Source: an uncultured Atopobium sp. (GTDB lineage: Bacteria; Actinomycetota; Coriobacteriia; Coriobacteriales; Atopobiaceae). Taken from it: a DNA stretch of 7,257 nt. Location of the stretch: contig CAMPCT010000103.1 in assembly GCA_946647055.1 (NCBI GenBank), forward strand, positions 1-7,257, given 5' to 3'. A program made the translations under genes and the position numbers. The notes under the pieces were generated by a model. The model was not told the origin of the DNA. It did no database searches and saw only the letters and a program-made list of their open reading frames with translations. Of the stretch, positions 1-6,297 are shown piece by piece (the stretch's first letter is position 1; each line of letters begins with the position of its first letter).

Positions 1-319
1 ATGCCGCGAGGTCGTGGGCGTCCTGCACGGCGGCGGCCATGCGGTCACCGGAGCCCGCGCTCACGCACTCGACGGGCGAGCCGTTCACGATCGTCACGAG
101 GACCTCGTCCCCGTCCTCGATTGCGTTGGAGGTCGGCACCTCCACCTCGGCGGTCGCGCCCTCAGCGTCCGCGTCGAGCACGACCGTGGCCACGCCATCG
201 CCCGAGTCGGCGGTCGCGCGCCCGCGCACGACCTGCGCCGAGGTTGCCAGCTGCCGCTCCACCTGCTCGGGCGTGCCGAACAGGCGGCGCGCGAGGTCAA
301 AGTCGCTCGTCAACGCCAT
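1..319 (-). CDS. Tail-tip/minor structural protein, N-terminal part (runs off the window)
   Basis: An open frame of 106 codons runs from ATG at 319 to the left edge without a stop, so only the N-terminal part is seen. The start overlaps the end of the hub gene by 10 bases. Upstream the bases AAGGGGGG abut the ATG, and GGAG lies 11 bases away. Residues 1-22 are helical (LARRLFGTPEQVERQL). Residues 25-90 form a strand-rich domain: RGRATADSGDGVATVVLDAD, then VEVPTSNAIEDGDEVLVTIV and NGSPVECVSAGSGD. This reads like a small OB-fold-type beta barrel, a build often found in needle or hub proteins that follow the hub gene. After it a helix begins (RMAAAVQDAHDLAA). The protein is probably a tip, spike or fibre component, but the rest lies outside. 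No database comparison supports a narrower name. Confidence 0.65.
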   Translation of the reverse strand, partial: MALTSDFDLARRLFGTPEQVERQLATSAQVVRGRATADSGDGVATVVLDADAEGATAEVEVPTSNAIEDGDEVLVTIVNGSPVECVSAGSGDRMAAAVQDAHDLAA

Positions 320-1362
320 CCCCCCTTAAGCTCCAGCTCCCACGTCCACGCGTCGAGGTCAAGCTTGCCCGCGGACACCATCCAGCGGCGCGACTCGCCG
401 CCGGCGCGCAGCCGCTCGACCATGCCCTCGCGCAAAGGGCGGTACATCAGCGAGTGCTTGATGGTCTCGACCTCGGACAGCCCGTTCGCCAGGTACCGCT
501 GCGCAAGCGCCTGCGCCGCCGACTGCGTGAACGGCGAGAGGTCGGTCACGTCGCGGTAGTCGTCGACGTTGTAACCGCGCACCGAGTGCGACGAGGGCGC
601 GCCGTCCGGCACGCTCGCCGCGGCTGTGATGGTCCTGCCGTCCTTCTCTGCACGCACGATGGCGCGCGCGGGCGTGGTGAGCCCGAGCGTGTCGCCGCCC
701 ACGTCCCCGATGACCATGCCGCGCGGGTCGCCCACGTCTGCGTCCCAGTCGGCCACGCGAGCCGATGGCTCCACGTAGCGCGAGACGGTGACGGTGCCCA
801 TCTCGTCGACGGACAGGCGGTCCCCCGCCTTGCCCACCACGTCGAACAGGATTGACAGCCACGAGCGGCCCGGCTCGTAGACGGTCACGCCGCCGTACAG
901 GTAGTCGAGCGCGTCGCCCGACACCTCCAGCGGCCTCGAGCACGTGCGGCAGACGCGCCGCACCACGTCGAGGGCGTGCGCGCCCTTTGCCACCGACAGG
1001 CCCGTGATGGCCACGTCGGTCTCCAGCGCGTGCAGGGCGCTCGCCAGCGTGAACGTGGTCACGCGCGCGTCACCCATGCCCTCCCACGGGGCCGCCGTGA
1101 CGAAGAATGTGCCCAGCACCTCGCGCACGAGCGTGCCCGTGTGGTCCGACACCGCGTGCACGAGCCTGAGGGCGCTGGTGCCGTCCCAGCCGTGCTCCCC
1201 CGCGCACGTCAGCTGCGCGCCCATGCGGGTGTCACCGTAGTAGTGCACGTCCAGCTCGCCGCCCGTCACGCCCGAGAGCGCGCCGCGCACGGTCGCGAGG
1301 TCGAGCGGGTCGACCTGTAGCACCTCGAGCGAGTGCGTGAGGTCGCCACGTGCCCAGTCCAT
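310..1362 (-). CDS. Probable baseplate hub / tail-associated protein
   Basis: This 350-residue protein starts at ATG 1362, directly after the previous TAG, with GGGGGAGG about 8 bases ahead. The first 115 residues are strand-rich: 'DLTHSLEVLQVDPLDLATVR' leads to a section with YYGDTRMGAQLTC and LGTFFVTAAPWEG, a plan I associate with the ring-forming N-terminal domain of siphovirus hub proteins (gp27/Tal-like). A helix (GAHALDVVRRVCRTC) follows. Next comes SWLSILFDVVGKAGDRLSVD followed by TVTVSRYVEP (167-198), a motif common in hub proteins of actinobacterial phages. The C-terminal part has a Tyr-rich loop (RGYNVDDYRDVTDLSP), a helix with QALAQRYLANGL and a final strand that ends LELKGGWR. No peptidase or lysozyme motif is visible. 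Its position after the distal-tail-like protein and before another tip protein fits a central hub that closes the tail tip. The identity is by position and pattern; a distant upper-baseplate protein is the alternative. Confidence 0.7.
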   Translation of the reverse strand: MDWARGDLTHSLEVLQVDPLDLATVRGALSGVTGGELDVHYYGDTRMGAQLTCAGEHGWDGTSALRLVHAVSDHTGTLVREVLGTFFVTAAPWEGMGDARVTTFTLASALHALETDVAITGLSVAKGAHALDVVRRVCRTCSRPLEVSGDALDYLYGGVTVYEPGRSWLSILFDVVGKAGDRLSVDEMGTVTVSRYVEPSARVADWDADVGDPRGMVIGDVGGDTLGLTTPARAIVRAEKDGRTITAAASVPDGAPSSHSVRGYNVDDYRDVTDLSPFTQSAAQALAQRYLANGLSEVETIKHSLMYRPLREGMVERLRAGGESRRWMVSAGKLDLDAWTWELELKGGWR

Positions 1363-3186
1363 CTACCAGACCTCCCCCACCAGCGACAGCTCCACGCGCC
1401 GCCAGCCCCTGTTGGTCATGTCCTGCGCGCCGCCCGTGACGCACGCCTGCGACCAGAAGCCGCCCGGCGCCCTGAAGATGACGTGCCCGGCGTGGATGGC
1501 CCAGTCGGCCAGCGCCGACACCTCGGACATGTCCTCGCCCCACGCCGCGCCCTCGATGGTCCACGAGACGTCGTTCGTGGACGCGGCCACGACCACCGAC
1601 CTCTCGCGCCCCATGACCTCGGACGAGTGCGTGGCGCGCGACCACGACGGCCTGAACTCGGCGGGGCCGCCCGGTGCGGCGTAGATGCCGAGGTCGCGGT
1701 CCATGCCGGGCGAGGTGACGTGGTAGCCCGAGTCCTCGACGGCTGGGAACGTGGCGATGGTGGAGGACCACCCGCCGGGCCCCTCGACGCTCGCCCAGAC
1801 GCGCCACGGGACGTTGAGCGGCGGCGCCACGACCCAGGGGCTCGTGCCCTCGAGCGCGACGTAGCGGGTGCCGTGGCCCTCGTCGATGACGAGCCACGCG
1901 CTCGCCGCTGCATCCGATGCCGTGACGGTCGCGAGCGTGCCGCTGGCGGTCGCCGAGAGCGTCAGGCCGCCCGCGTGCCCGCCCTCGTAGGAGACGGCGC
2001 AGGATGCCGAGTGGGCGGCGCTCAGGCCGTCCTCGGTGACGAGCGACAGCGCCACGTCCAGCACGTCGCCCTCGGCTGGCATCGCCGACATGGCAGACAT
2101 GGGCACGGTGAGGTGCCCGGTACCGGGACCCGTGCCCGACCACGAGCCCCATGCGGGGCAGGTGACGGTGACGGCGTTGCCGTCCCTCGTGCAGTCGCTC
2201 TCCCACGCCACGACCAGCCCGTCGGGCGCGATCGTGACGGACAGCGCAGAGACGGTGACGGGCCGCGCGCTCGTTATCTGCCACGTGAGCGCGCCGCCGT
2301 GCGCCGGCGAGCCCGACGCGCCCCATGCGGACCTCCACGCCCTCGCGCCGAACTCCACGTCGGTGCGGTCGTAGTCCGAGGTGTTGTCGACCGCCACGCC
2401 GTCGGGCGACCACATCGCGCCGCCCGTGGCCGTGGGCTGGCAGTTAGACGCGCCGGGCGCGCCGAATCCGTCCCATGCGGTCGAGCCGTCGGCGATGCTC
2501 GCCCAGTCCGACCACTCGCCCAGCCAGTCGGCGCCCTCGGCGCGCGTGCGCGTGCGGTAGCGCACCTGGTACAGCGACTCGGGGCACGTCCACGACGGCA
2601 GCAGCGTCGCTGCGCCCACGGCGCAGGTGGTGCCCAGCGGCGCGCCTGCCGTGGTGCCGCAGTTGCCGCGAGCGGGCGTCGGCAGCCCGGCGTAGAGCGT
2701 CCTGTCACCGCCCGTGGCCTGCCACTCGGTGGGTACCAGCACGAAGCGCTGGTTGGCGCCGCCGTTGCTGGCCCAAATCTCGACGTTGGTGTTCAGCTCG
2801 GTCTTGCCGCCCGTCACGTCGAGCATGTAGGTGGTGCCGCCGAGCGCGCCGATGCCGACCTTGGGGTATGCCGTGCCGTTCACGTCCTGCGTGCCGTCCT
2901 CGACGATGACCCAGCGCTGGTTCGTGCCCGAGTTGCGCGTGTACATGAAGACGTTGGTGCCGTTGGCGGCCCTCGCGCCGTTCACGTCGAGCGACTTGCC
3001 CGTCTCGGCGTCGAGGATGGTGGTGATGCCGCCCGTGGTCGAGATGGACCACTTCTGGGCGTTGCCGCCGTTGCGCGACCAGATGGCCACGTTGGCCTTG
3101 TTCGCGGTCGAGTTGCCGTGCACGTCGAGCGCCATCCCGGTGTCGAGCGAGCACAGCACCTCGTAGGTGCCGTCTGCGATTGCCAC
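1363..3186 (-). CDS. Tail-tip protein with N-terminal ricin-type beta-trefoil lectin domain and distal-tail-like C-terminus
   Basis: This 607-residue protein starts at GTG 3186, overlapping the tape measure stop (TAGTG), with a weak GGGGG ahead. Residues 1-152 form three homologous repeats of about 46-50 residues, each with an 'LDV' strand (20-22, 66-68, 122-124), 'N..V..W/Y' and a closing Q-x-W-type motif: QKW at 44-46, QRW at 90-92 and QRF at 146-148. This is the pattern of the ricin B-type carbohydrate-binding trefoil (R-type lectin). Residues 160-480 are rich in Ser/Thr/Gly/Trp with paired cysteines and strand-rich sections that look like fibronectin- or Ig-like folds. Residues 490-607 (from GYHVTSPGMDRDLGIY) contain RATHSSEVMGRERSVVVAAS and end in GWRRVELSLVGEVW, which resembles a distal tail/baseplate protein. 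By position it fills the distal tail slot between tape measure and hub. The likely role is to connect tube to tip while binding a glycan on the host or, possibly, in mucus. The sugar is unknown. Confidence 0.8.
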   Translation of the reverse strand: MAIADGTYEVLCSLDTGMALDVHGNSTANKANVAIWSRNGGNAQKWSISTTGGITTILDAETGKSLDVNGARAANGTNVFMYTRNSGTNQRWVIVEDGTQDVNGTAYPKVGIGALGGTTYMLDVTGGKTELNTNVEIWASNGGANQRFVLVPTEWQATGGDRTLYAGLPTPARGNCGTTAGAPLGTTCAVGAATLLPSWTCPESLYQVRYRTRTRAEGADWLGEWSDWASIADGSTAWDGFGAPGASNCQPTATGGAMWSPDGVAVDNTSDYDRTDVEFGARAWRSAWGASGSPAHGGALTWQITSARPVTVSALSVTIAPDGLVVAWESDCTRDGNAVTVTCPAWGSWSGTGPGTGHLTVPMSAMSAMPAEGDVLDVALSLVTEDGLSAAHSASCAVSYEGGHAGGLTLSATASGTLATVTASDAAASAWLVIDEGHGTRYVALEGTSPWVVAPPLNVPWRVWASVEGPGGWSSTIATFPAVEDSGYHVTSPGMDRDLGIYAAPGGPAEFRPSWSRATHSSEVMGRERSVVVAASTNDVSWTIEGAAWGEDMSEVSALADWAIHAGHVIFRAPGGFWSQACVTGGAQDMTNRGWRRVELSLVGEVW

Positions 3187-5075
3187 TAAATCGCCCCCAG
3201 CCTTGCGAGTTCGGTGAGGTAGCCCCTCGTTGCGTTGCGGATGCCGGCGTCGTCGTTGATGGCGATGCCGTTGAGCGAGACGTTGTAGGTGGTGCCGCCC
3301 TTGGTGCCCGTGGCGGCCACGCCGAACGTGGTGCCGGCGTTGCGACCGTCGAGCCCCAGTGCCCCTGCCACAGATGCGCTGGCATCCCGCATGGCGCCCA
3401 CGGCGCCCTTGGAGCCGTCATCGATGCCGTTGGCGAGGCCCGCCATCATGTACTCGCCCATCTCGGCCATGAGCGTCGAGGGCGAGTGGATGCCGAAGAA
3501 CGACTTGAGCGCGCCCACGGCGTTGGAGCAGACGCTCTTGATGGTGTTCGTGACCCAGCTGGTCGCGTTGCGGATGCCGTTCACGAGTCCCTGGATGATG
3601 TTGCGGCCCGCGCTCGTGAGCCACGACGCCGCGCCCGAGAGCGCGCCCGTGACCTTGCCCTTCAGGCTCGTGAAGGCCGTGCGGACGTTGTTGACGCCGT
3701 TCGTCACGGCCTGCCTCATGGCCGCCATGGCGGCCGGGATGGCCGTGCGGATGAAGTTCGCCACGTTCGAGATGGTGTTCTTGACGGCGGTGAATGCGCT
3801 GTAGATGAACGACTTGATGGCGCCGAACACCTCCACGACCTTCTTGCGCGCGCCCTCGTTGGTCGCGAGGAACGCGACGATCGCGCCCACGACGGCGGCG
3901 ATGATGGTGATGGGGCCGCCGAGAGCCGTGGTCACGACGGCGATGAGGCCGGGCACGGACTGAATCATCGCCAGCGCGGGCCCCACGACGGTCGTGAGGA
4001 ACGTCACCGCGCCCGAGATGGCGCCGATGACGGCCGTGATGCCGCTCACGGCGGCGATGCCCGCGGCGATGCCCGCGATGACGGGCACGGCGGGCGCGAT
4101 GAACTCGACGAAGTCGCCGAATGCGTCGGCGATGCCCTCGATGGCGGGCTGCGCGTCCGCGAATGCGTCGGCCATGCCGTTGATGAAGTCGGTGATGCGC
4201 CCGTCCTCGTTCAGGCTGTCGTAGATGCCCATCATGACGTTGGTGACCGCCGCGTCCAGCTGCCCCATCGCGCCCTCGAAGGTGCTGGCGTTGGTGGCGG
4301 CCTCCTTGGCCACGTCGGACATGCCGAGGTTGGTCAGCGCCGCGTTGAACTCGTCGGCGCTGATTTCGCCTGCGGCCATGGCGTCCCTGAAGGTGCCCAT
4401 GGACTCGTCCCACGCGCCCATCTCGCGCAGCTCGTTCTGGATTGCGCCGGACGCGCCGGGCAGGGCGTTGACTATCTGGTTCCAGTCCTGCGACATCAGC
4501 TTGCCAGCGCCGTTCACCTGCGTGATTGCGTTGGCGAAGTAGCCGAACGTCTCGGAGTTGCCGCCAGCCGCCGCGTTCAGGTTGCCAGCGGCCTGCACCA
4601 GCTGGTCGTAGTCTGCCACGCCGTTCGCCGCCAGCTTTGCGGTGGTGTTCAGGACCTCGCCGAGGTCGTAGACGGTCTGGTCGGCGTAGTCGCGCATGGA
4701 CTGCATGACAGCGGTAATCTGGCCGTCGTCGATTCCGGCGAACTGCATGGTGCTGAAGAACTTGGCCAGCGCGTCCGACTGCTCGATGCCGTCGGCGAAG
4801 CGCTCCTTGAACTCGTTGGCGGCGCTCATGGCCAGCTCGCCGATGATGTTGCCCAGCGCGACCTTGGCGGCGCTGAACCCGCTGGCGAAGGAGTCCCCGG
4901 CGCTCGTGCCGGCGGTGCCCATGGCCCCGCTGGCGGCGCGCGAGACGCCGTCGGCGAGCGCGTGCCCGGCGCTGGTGCCCGCCCCGCCCATGGCGCGCTC
5001 GACCTCGGCTGCCACCGACTTGGCGTCGAGCCTGGGGTAGATGGTCAGGTAGGCAGACGCTATCTCTCCCGCCAT
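3186..5075 (-). CDS. Tail tape measure protein
   Basis: This 629-residue protein (630 if the GTG at 5078 is used) is predicted to set tail length, sit inside the tube and be ejected ahead of DNA. Residue numbers here count from the GTG. Residues 1-75 are Gly/Ala/Ser-rich with repeated GTSAG motifs (34-38 and 57-61). Residues 80-300 form a helical core (FADGIEQSDALAKFFSTMQF, a Gln/Asn-rich AAGNLNAAAGGN, SQDWNQIVNALPGASG) of the kind seen in the TP901-like tape measure core. Residues about 327-406 are a long Ala/Ile/Val/Gly hydrophobic stretch, probably several membrane-active segments. Residues 526-552 contain SFFGIHSPSTLMAEMGEYMM, a common tape measure motif. The C-terminus ends in TYNVSLNGIAINDD and a short helix. 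By the usual rule of about 0.15 nm per residue this suggests a tail of roughly 95 nm, which is an estimate. The stop TAG overlaps the next GTG start by one base. Confidence 0.92.
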   Translation of the reverse strand: MAGEIASAYLTIYPRLDAKSVAAEVERAMGGAGTSAGHALADGVSRAASGAMGTAGTSAGDSFASGFSAAKVALGNIIGELAMSAANEFKERFADGIEQSDALAKFFSTMQFAGIDDGQITAVMQSMRDYADQTVYDLGEVLNTTAKLAANGVADYDQLVQAAGNLNAAAGGNSETFGYFANAITQVNGAGKLMSQDWNQIVNALPGASGAIQNELREMGAWDESMGTFRDAMAAGEISADEFNAALTNLGMSDVAKEAATNASTFEGAMGQLDAAVTNVMMGIYDSLNEDGRITDFINGMADAFADAQPAIEGIADAFGDFVEFIAPAVPVIAGIAAGIAAVSGITAVIGAISGAVTFLTTVVGPALAMIQSVPGLIAVVTTALGGPITIIAAVVGAIVAFLATNEGARKKVVEVFGAIKSFIYSAFTAVKNTISNVANFIRTAIPAAMAAMRQAVTNGVNNVRTAFTSLKGKVTGALSGAASWLTSAGRNIIQGLVNGIRNATSWVTNTIKSVCSNAVGALKSFFGIHSPSTLMAEMGEYMMAGLANGIDDGSKGAVGAMRDASASVAGALGLDGRNAGTTFGVAATGTKGGTTYNVSLNGIAINDDAGIRNATRGYLTELARLGAI

Positions 5076-5470
5076 CACTCACCTCCCTGTGGTGCGTGCC
5101 CGCCCAGCACGGAGTCGACCCACGCCCTGTTGGCGATGGCGTTGGTCGCGTGCACGGTGTCCTGCTCGCGCTGCGCGGGCGTCTCTATCGGCTTGGGGTA
5201 GTTGCGGCGCTTGGTCGCGTCCTCGGTGCGCTGCCACGCGATGACGCGCAGCGTGTGCTCCATCGATGCCAGCAGGTACTCGGACGTGCCCCACTCCGCG
5301 GCCGTGCCACGCCACACGCGCGCCCCTGCGGGCAGCTGCGCGGCGCAGCAGGCGGCATGGACGTGGGTGTAGTCCACGCCCATGCCGTCTAGGTCGAGTC
5401 CGTAGTACTGCTGCAAGTCGGCGCGAAGCTCGCACGGCCTCTCGCGGACGAGGCGGGCGAGCAGCGCTAG
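5075..5470 (-). CDS. Tail assembly chaperone, -1 frame extension (lambda gpT-like part of the G-T fusion)
   Basis: This is the -1 frame entered at the slippery heptamer. It has no need of its own start codon and no good one near its beginning. The fusion keeps the 81 residues of the short form and adds 131 residues, for 212 in total, before TGA at 5077-5075. The first new residues, LALLARLVRERPCELRADLQ, lead into QYYGLDLDGM; 'L..DL...YGLDL' is a pattern I associate with the T portion of these chaperones in actinobacterial phages. The fact that this pattern begins upstream of any plausible start and joins the short form precisely at the slip site is strong evidence for the shift. The extension then runs through a Cys/Ala segment (HAACCAAQLPAG), a helix (SEYLLASMEHTLRVIAWQ) and a basic, Pro-rich part (KRRNYPKPIETPAQ). 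In lambda the T part binds tube subunits and brings them to the tape measure complex. Its stop overlaps the start of the tape measure gene. Confidence 0.85.
   Translation of the reverse strand, partial: LALLARLVRERPCELRADLQQYYGLDLDGMGVDYTHVHAACCAAQLPAGARVWRGTAAEWGTSEYLLASMEHTLRVIAWQRTEDATKRRNYPKPIETPAQREQDTVHATNAIANRAWVDSVLGGHAPQGGE
5079..5086 (-). promoter_or_regulatory. Ribosome binding site deciding the tape measure start
   Basis: The minus strand reads GGAGGTGA followed by GTGATG. GGAGG lies 6 bases from the ATG at 5075 but only 3 bases from the GTG at 5078, so the ATG is the better supported start. Both candidates overlap the TGA stop of the frameshifted chaperone. Confidence 0.7.
5441..5461 (-). 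other. Candidate stimulatory hairpin downstream of the frameshift site
   Basis: Eight bases after the heptamer the minus-strand RNA reads CTCGC (5461-5457) and later GCGAG (5445-5441), a perfect 5-base-pair GC-rich stem with an 11-base loop. The spacing matches that of known frameshift stimulators. A competing stem, GCCTC (5454-5450) with GAGGC (5441-5437), is also possible and excludes the first. Short complementary stretches are common in GC-rich DNA, so this is only a candidate. Confidence 0.35.
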
Positions 5471-5712
5471 TTTTTTGCGTCCTCGCCCGCGGCCCTGATG
5501 GCGGCCGCCAGCAGCTCGCCCATCTTGGCGAACTTGCCGCCGATGGCCTTGGCGTACTCGCGGTCGCGGCCGCAGAACACGGCGCGGAAGCAGTGGACGA
5601 GGGCCTTGGGGTCCTCGTCGGCGGTCAGGACGTCGCAGACGAAGCCGTAGTCCGTGAGGACGTCGGCATCGGCCTCGAACGTCTGGCCCTCGAACTCGAA
5701 GGTGATGGTCAC
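5467..5712 (-). CDS. Tail assembly chaperone, short form (lambda gpG-like)
   Basis: This 81-residue protein starts with GTG at 5712, directly after the TAA of the major tail gene, with GAGGTGG five bases plus stop ahead. It begins with a beta hairpin-like section (TITFEFEGQTFEADADVLTD), followed by helices (CDVLTADEDPKALVHCF and AKAIGGKFAKMGELLAAAIRA). It is acidic at its N-terminal end and ends DAKN. Proteins of this kind act as cytoplasmic chaperones that coat the tape measure protein and recruit tube subunits during tail assembly. They are not part of the finished virion. Position between the tube and tape measure genes, size, and the slippery heptamer overlapping the last two codons all support the assignment. 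Most ribosomes should stop at the TAG and make this short form, while a minority shift into the -1 frame to make the long form. Confidence 0.85.
   Translation of the reverse strand: MTITFEFEGQTFEADADVLTDYGFVCDVLTADEDPKALVHCFRAVFCGRDREYAKAIGGKFAKMGELLAAAIRAAGEDAKN
5470..5476 (-). promoter_or_regulatory. Programmed -1 ribosomal frameshift slippery heptamer A-AAA-AAC
   Basis: Read on the minus strand the zero frame is GCA AAA AAC TAG, so the last sense codons of the short chaperone form the canonical X-XXY-YYZ heptamer A-AAA-AAC, with the stop codon directly after it. Slipping back one base places both tRNAs on AAA AAA and continues with CTA GCG CTG CTC, which stays open for 131 codons. A run of six A's stands out sharply in this GC-rich sequence. 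A stop directly after the heptamer is expected to slow the ribosome and aid the shift. The A-AAA-AAC form is known to work, although in Escherichia coli A-AAA-AAG is the more efficient version. Efficiency here cannot be read from the sequence. Confidence 0.85.
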
Positions 5713-6270
5713 TTAGGCCACCTCGATGTAGTCGTACACGCTGACGCCGGTTGCGTCGACGTTGCAGGTGATGGTGATCTCGCGGCCCGAGATCTCGCCC
5801 GCGCCGAGCGACATGTCGCCGACCTCGGTGACCTGCCCGGCGGGCACGACCTGACGCCAGCGGCGGCCGTCGCGCAGCACGAGCTCGAGCACGTAGATGC
5901 GGTTTGGCACGTCGTGGGTGCCGTGCTTGGCGGTGATGAGGTCGTTCGCCACGGTCACCATGTCCTGACCGTAGATTTCCTTGAGCGCGGCCTCCTTGAC
6001 CTCGATGAGCTTGGCCGTGATGGTCTCGGTGCGGCTCGAGGTCGAGGTGTAGACGGGGTCGCCGTTCATGTCGGCCATGGTCTCGGTGTCGGTCTCGATG
6101 GACTCGGAAACGCCATCCTCGCTGATGAAGCCCAGGTTGACGAAGTCCGTGCCGAGCGCGGTGGTGATGTCGGTGGGCACCGTCGCGGTGGACGGCGCGC
6201 TGAAGAAGTAGCCGCCCGAGACGCCCTTGGTGGTGGAGACGTTCGCGACGGTGTTGGTGCCAGTTGACAT
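5713..6270 (-). CDS. Major tail protein (tail tube subunit)
   Basis: This 185-residue protein is predicted to polymerise as stacked rings into the tail tube through which DNA passes. The start ATG at 6270 is fixed by the GGAGGGG site just upstream. The N-terminal arm is rich in Ser/Thr/Asn and contains GVSGGYFFSAPSTATVP, followed by LGFISEDGVSESIETDTE and a Thr/Ser-rich strand (YTSTSSRTETITAKLIEV). This succession is typical of siphovirus tube proteins: 'apparent start of treatment ... the sample looks different from the control'-like phrases such as GFISEDGV are a recurrent family signature. The C-terminal half alternates strands (IYVLELVLRDGRRWRQVVP, EITITCNVDA) with no extra Ig-like domain. 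It is followed immediately, without a gap, by the tail assembly chaperone gene, the standard neighbour. A ribosome binding site for that gene (GAGGTGG) lies inside the 3' end of this one. Confidence 0.85.
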   Translation of the reverse strand: MSTGTNTVANVSTTKGVSGGYFFSAPSTATVPTDITTALGTDFVNLGFISEDGVSESIETDTETMADMNGDPVYTSTSSRTETITAKLIEVKEAALKEIYGQDMVTVANDLITAKHGTHDVPNRIYVLELVLRDGRRWRQVVPAGQVTEVGDMSLGAGEISGREITITCNVDATGVSVYDYIEVA

Positions 6271-6273
6271 TGG

Positions 6274-6280
6274 CCCCTCC
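6274..6280 (-). promoter_or_regulatory. Strong ribosome binding site for the major tail protein
   Basis: On the minus strand GGAGGGG is read here, followed by CCA and the ATG at 6270. This is one of the best Shine-Dalgarno matches in the window. It lies in the longest non-coding gap (6271-6297, 27 bases), consistent with the need for high-level production of tail tube subunits. I see no convincing promoter or terminator in that gap. Confidence 0.75.
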
Positions 6281-6297
6281 AGTCTTGTCTTGTTGTC

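Noticed and set aside
1..855. Open plus-strand frame at the left edge
   Set aside because: It begins with a run of Arg/Pro/Ala and overlaps the hub and tip genes on the other strand. Composition is that of a reading-frame shadow.
1232..2413. Alternative minus-strand frame of about 393 codons inside the tail-tip gene
   Set aside because: An Arg/Gly/His-rich product without domains, overlapping the continuous frame of the lectin-bearing protein in another phase.
1333..3189. Open plus-strand frame of about 618 codons opposite the lectin-bearing tail protein
   Set aside because: The product is dominated by Arg, Ala, Gly and Val with no recognisable domain. It mirrors a confident minus-strand gene, and stop codons are scarce in antisense frames of GC-rich genes.
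3180..5201. Open plus-strand frame of about 673 codons opposite the tape measure gene
   Set aside because: It is rich in His, Asp, Gly and Arg, a typical antisense shadow of GC-rich codons. The minus-strand tape measure has clear family features and a strong ribosome binding site.
5079..5435. Alternative minus-strand frame over the chaperone extension
   Set aside because: It is Arg/Ala-rich and is not the frame reached by a -1 slip. The frame ending at 5075 carries the chaperone-like sequence.
5437..5461. H-type pseudoknot after the slippery site
   Set aside because: The second stem would begin directly after the first one closes, leaving no bases to cross the first stem, so the fold is not sterically reasonable.
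5266..6267. Open plus-strand frame of about 333 codons opposite the tail tube and chaperone genes
   Set aside because: Low-complexity composition and no plausible ribosome binding site. It lies across three well-supported minus-strand genes.
6271..6297. Possible promoter in the longest gap
   Set aside because: Only 27 bases, with no recognisable -10 or -35 pair. It is better explained as a leader with the ribosome binding site of the tube gene.
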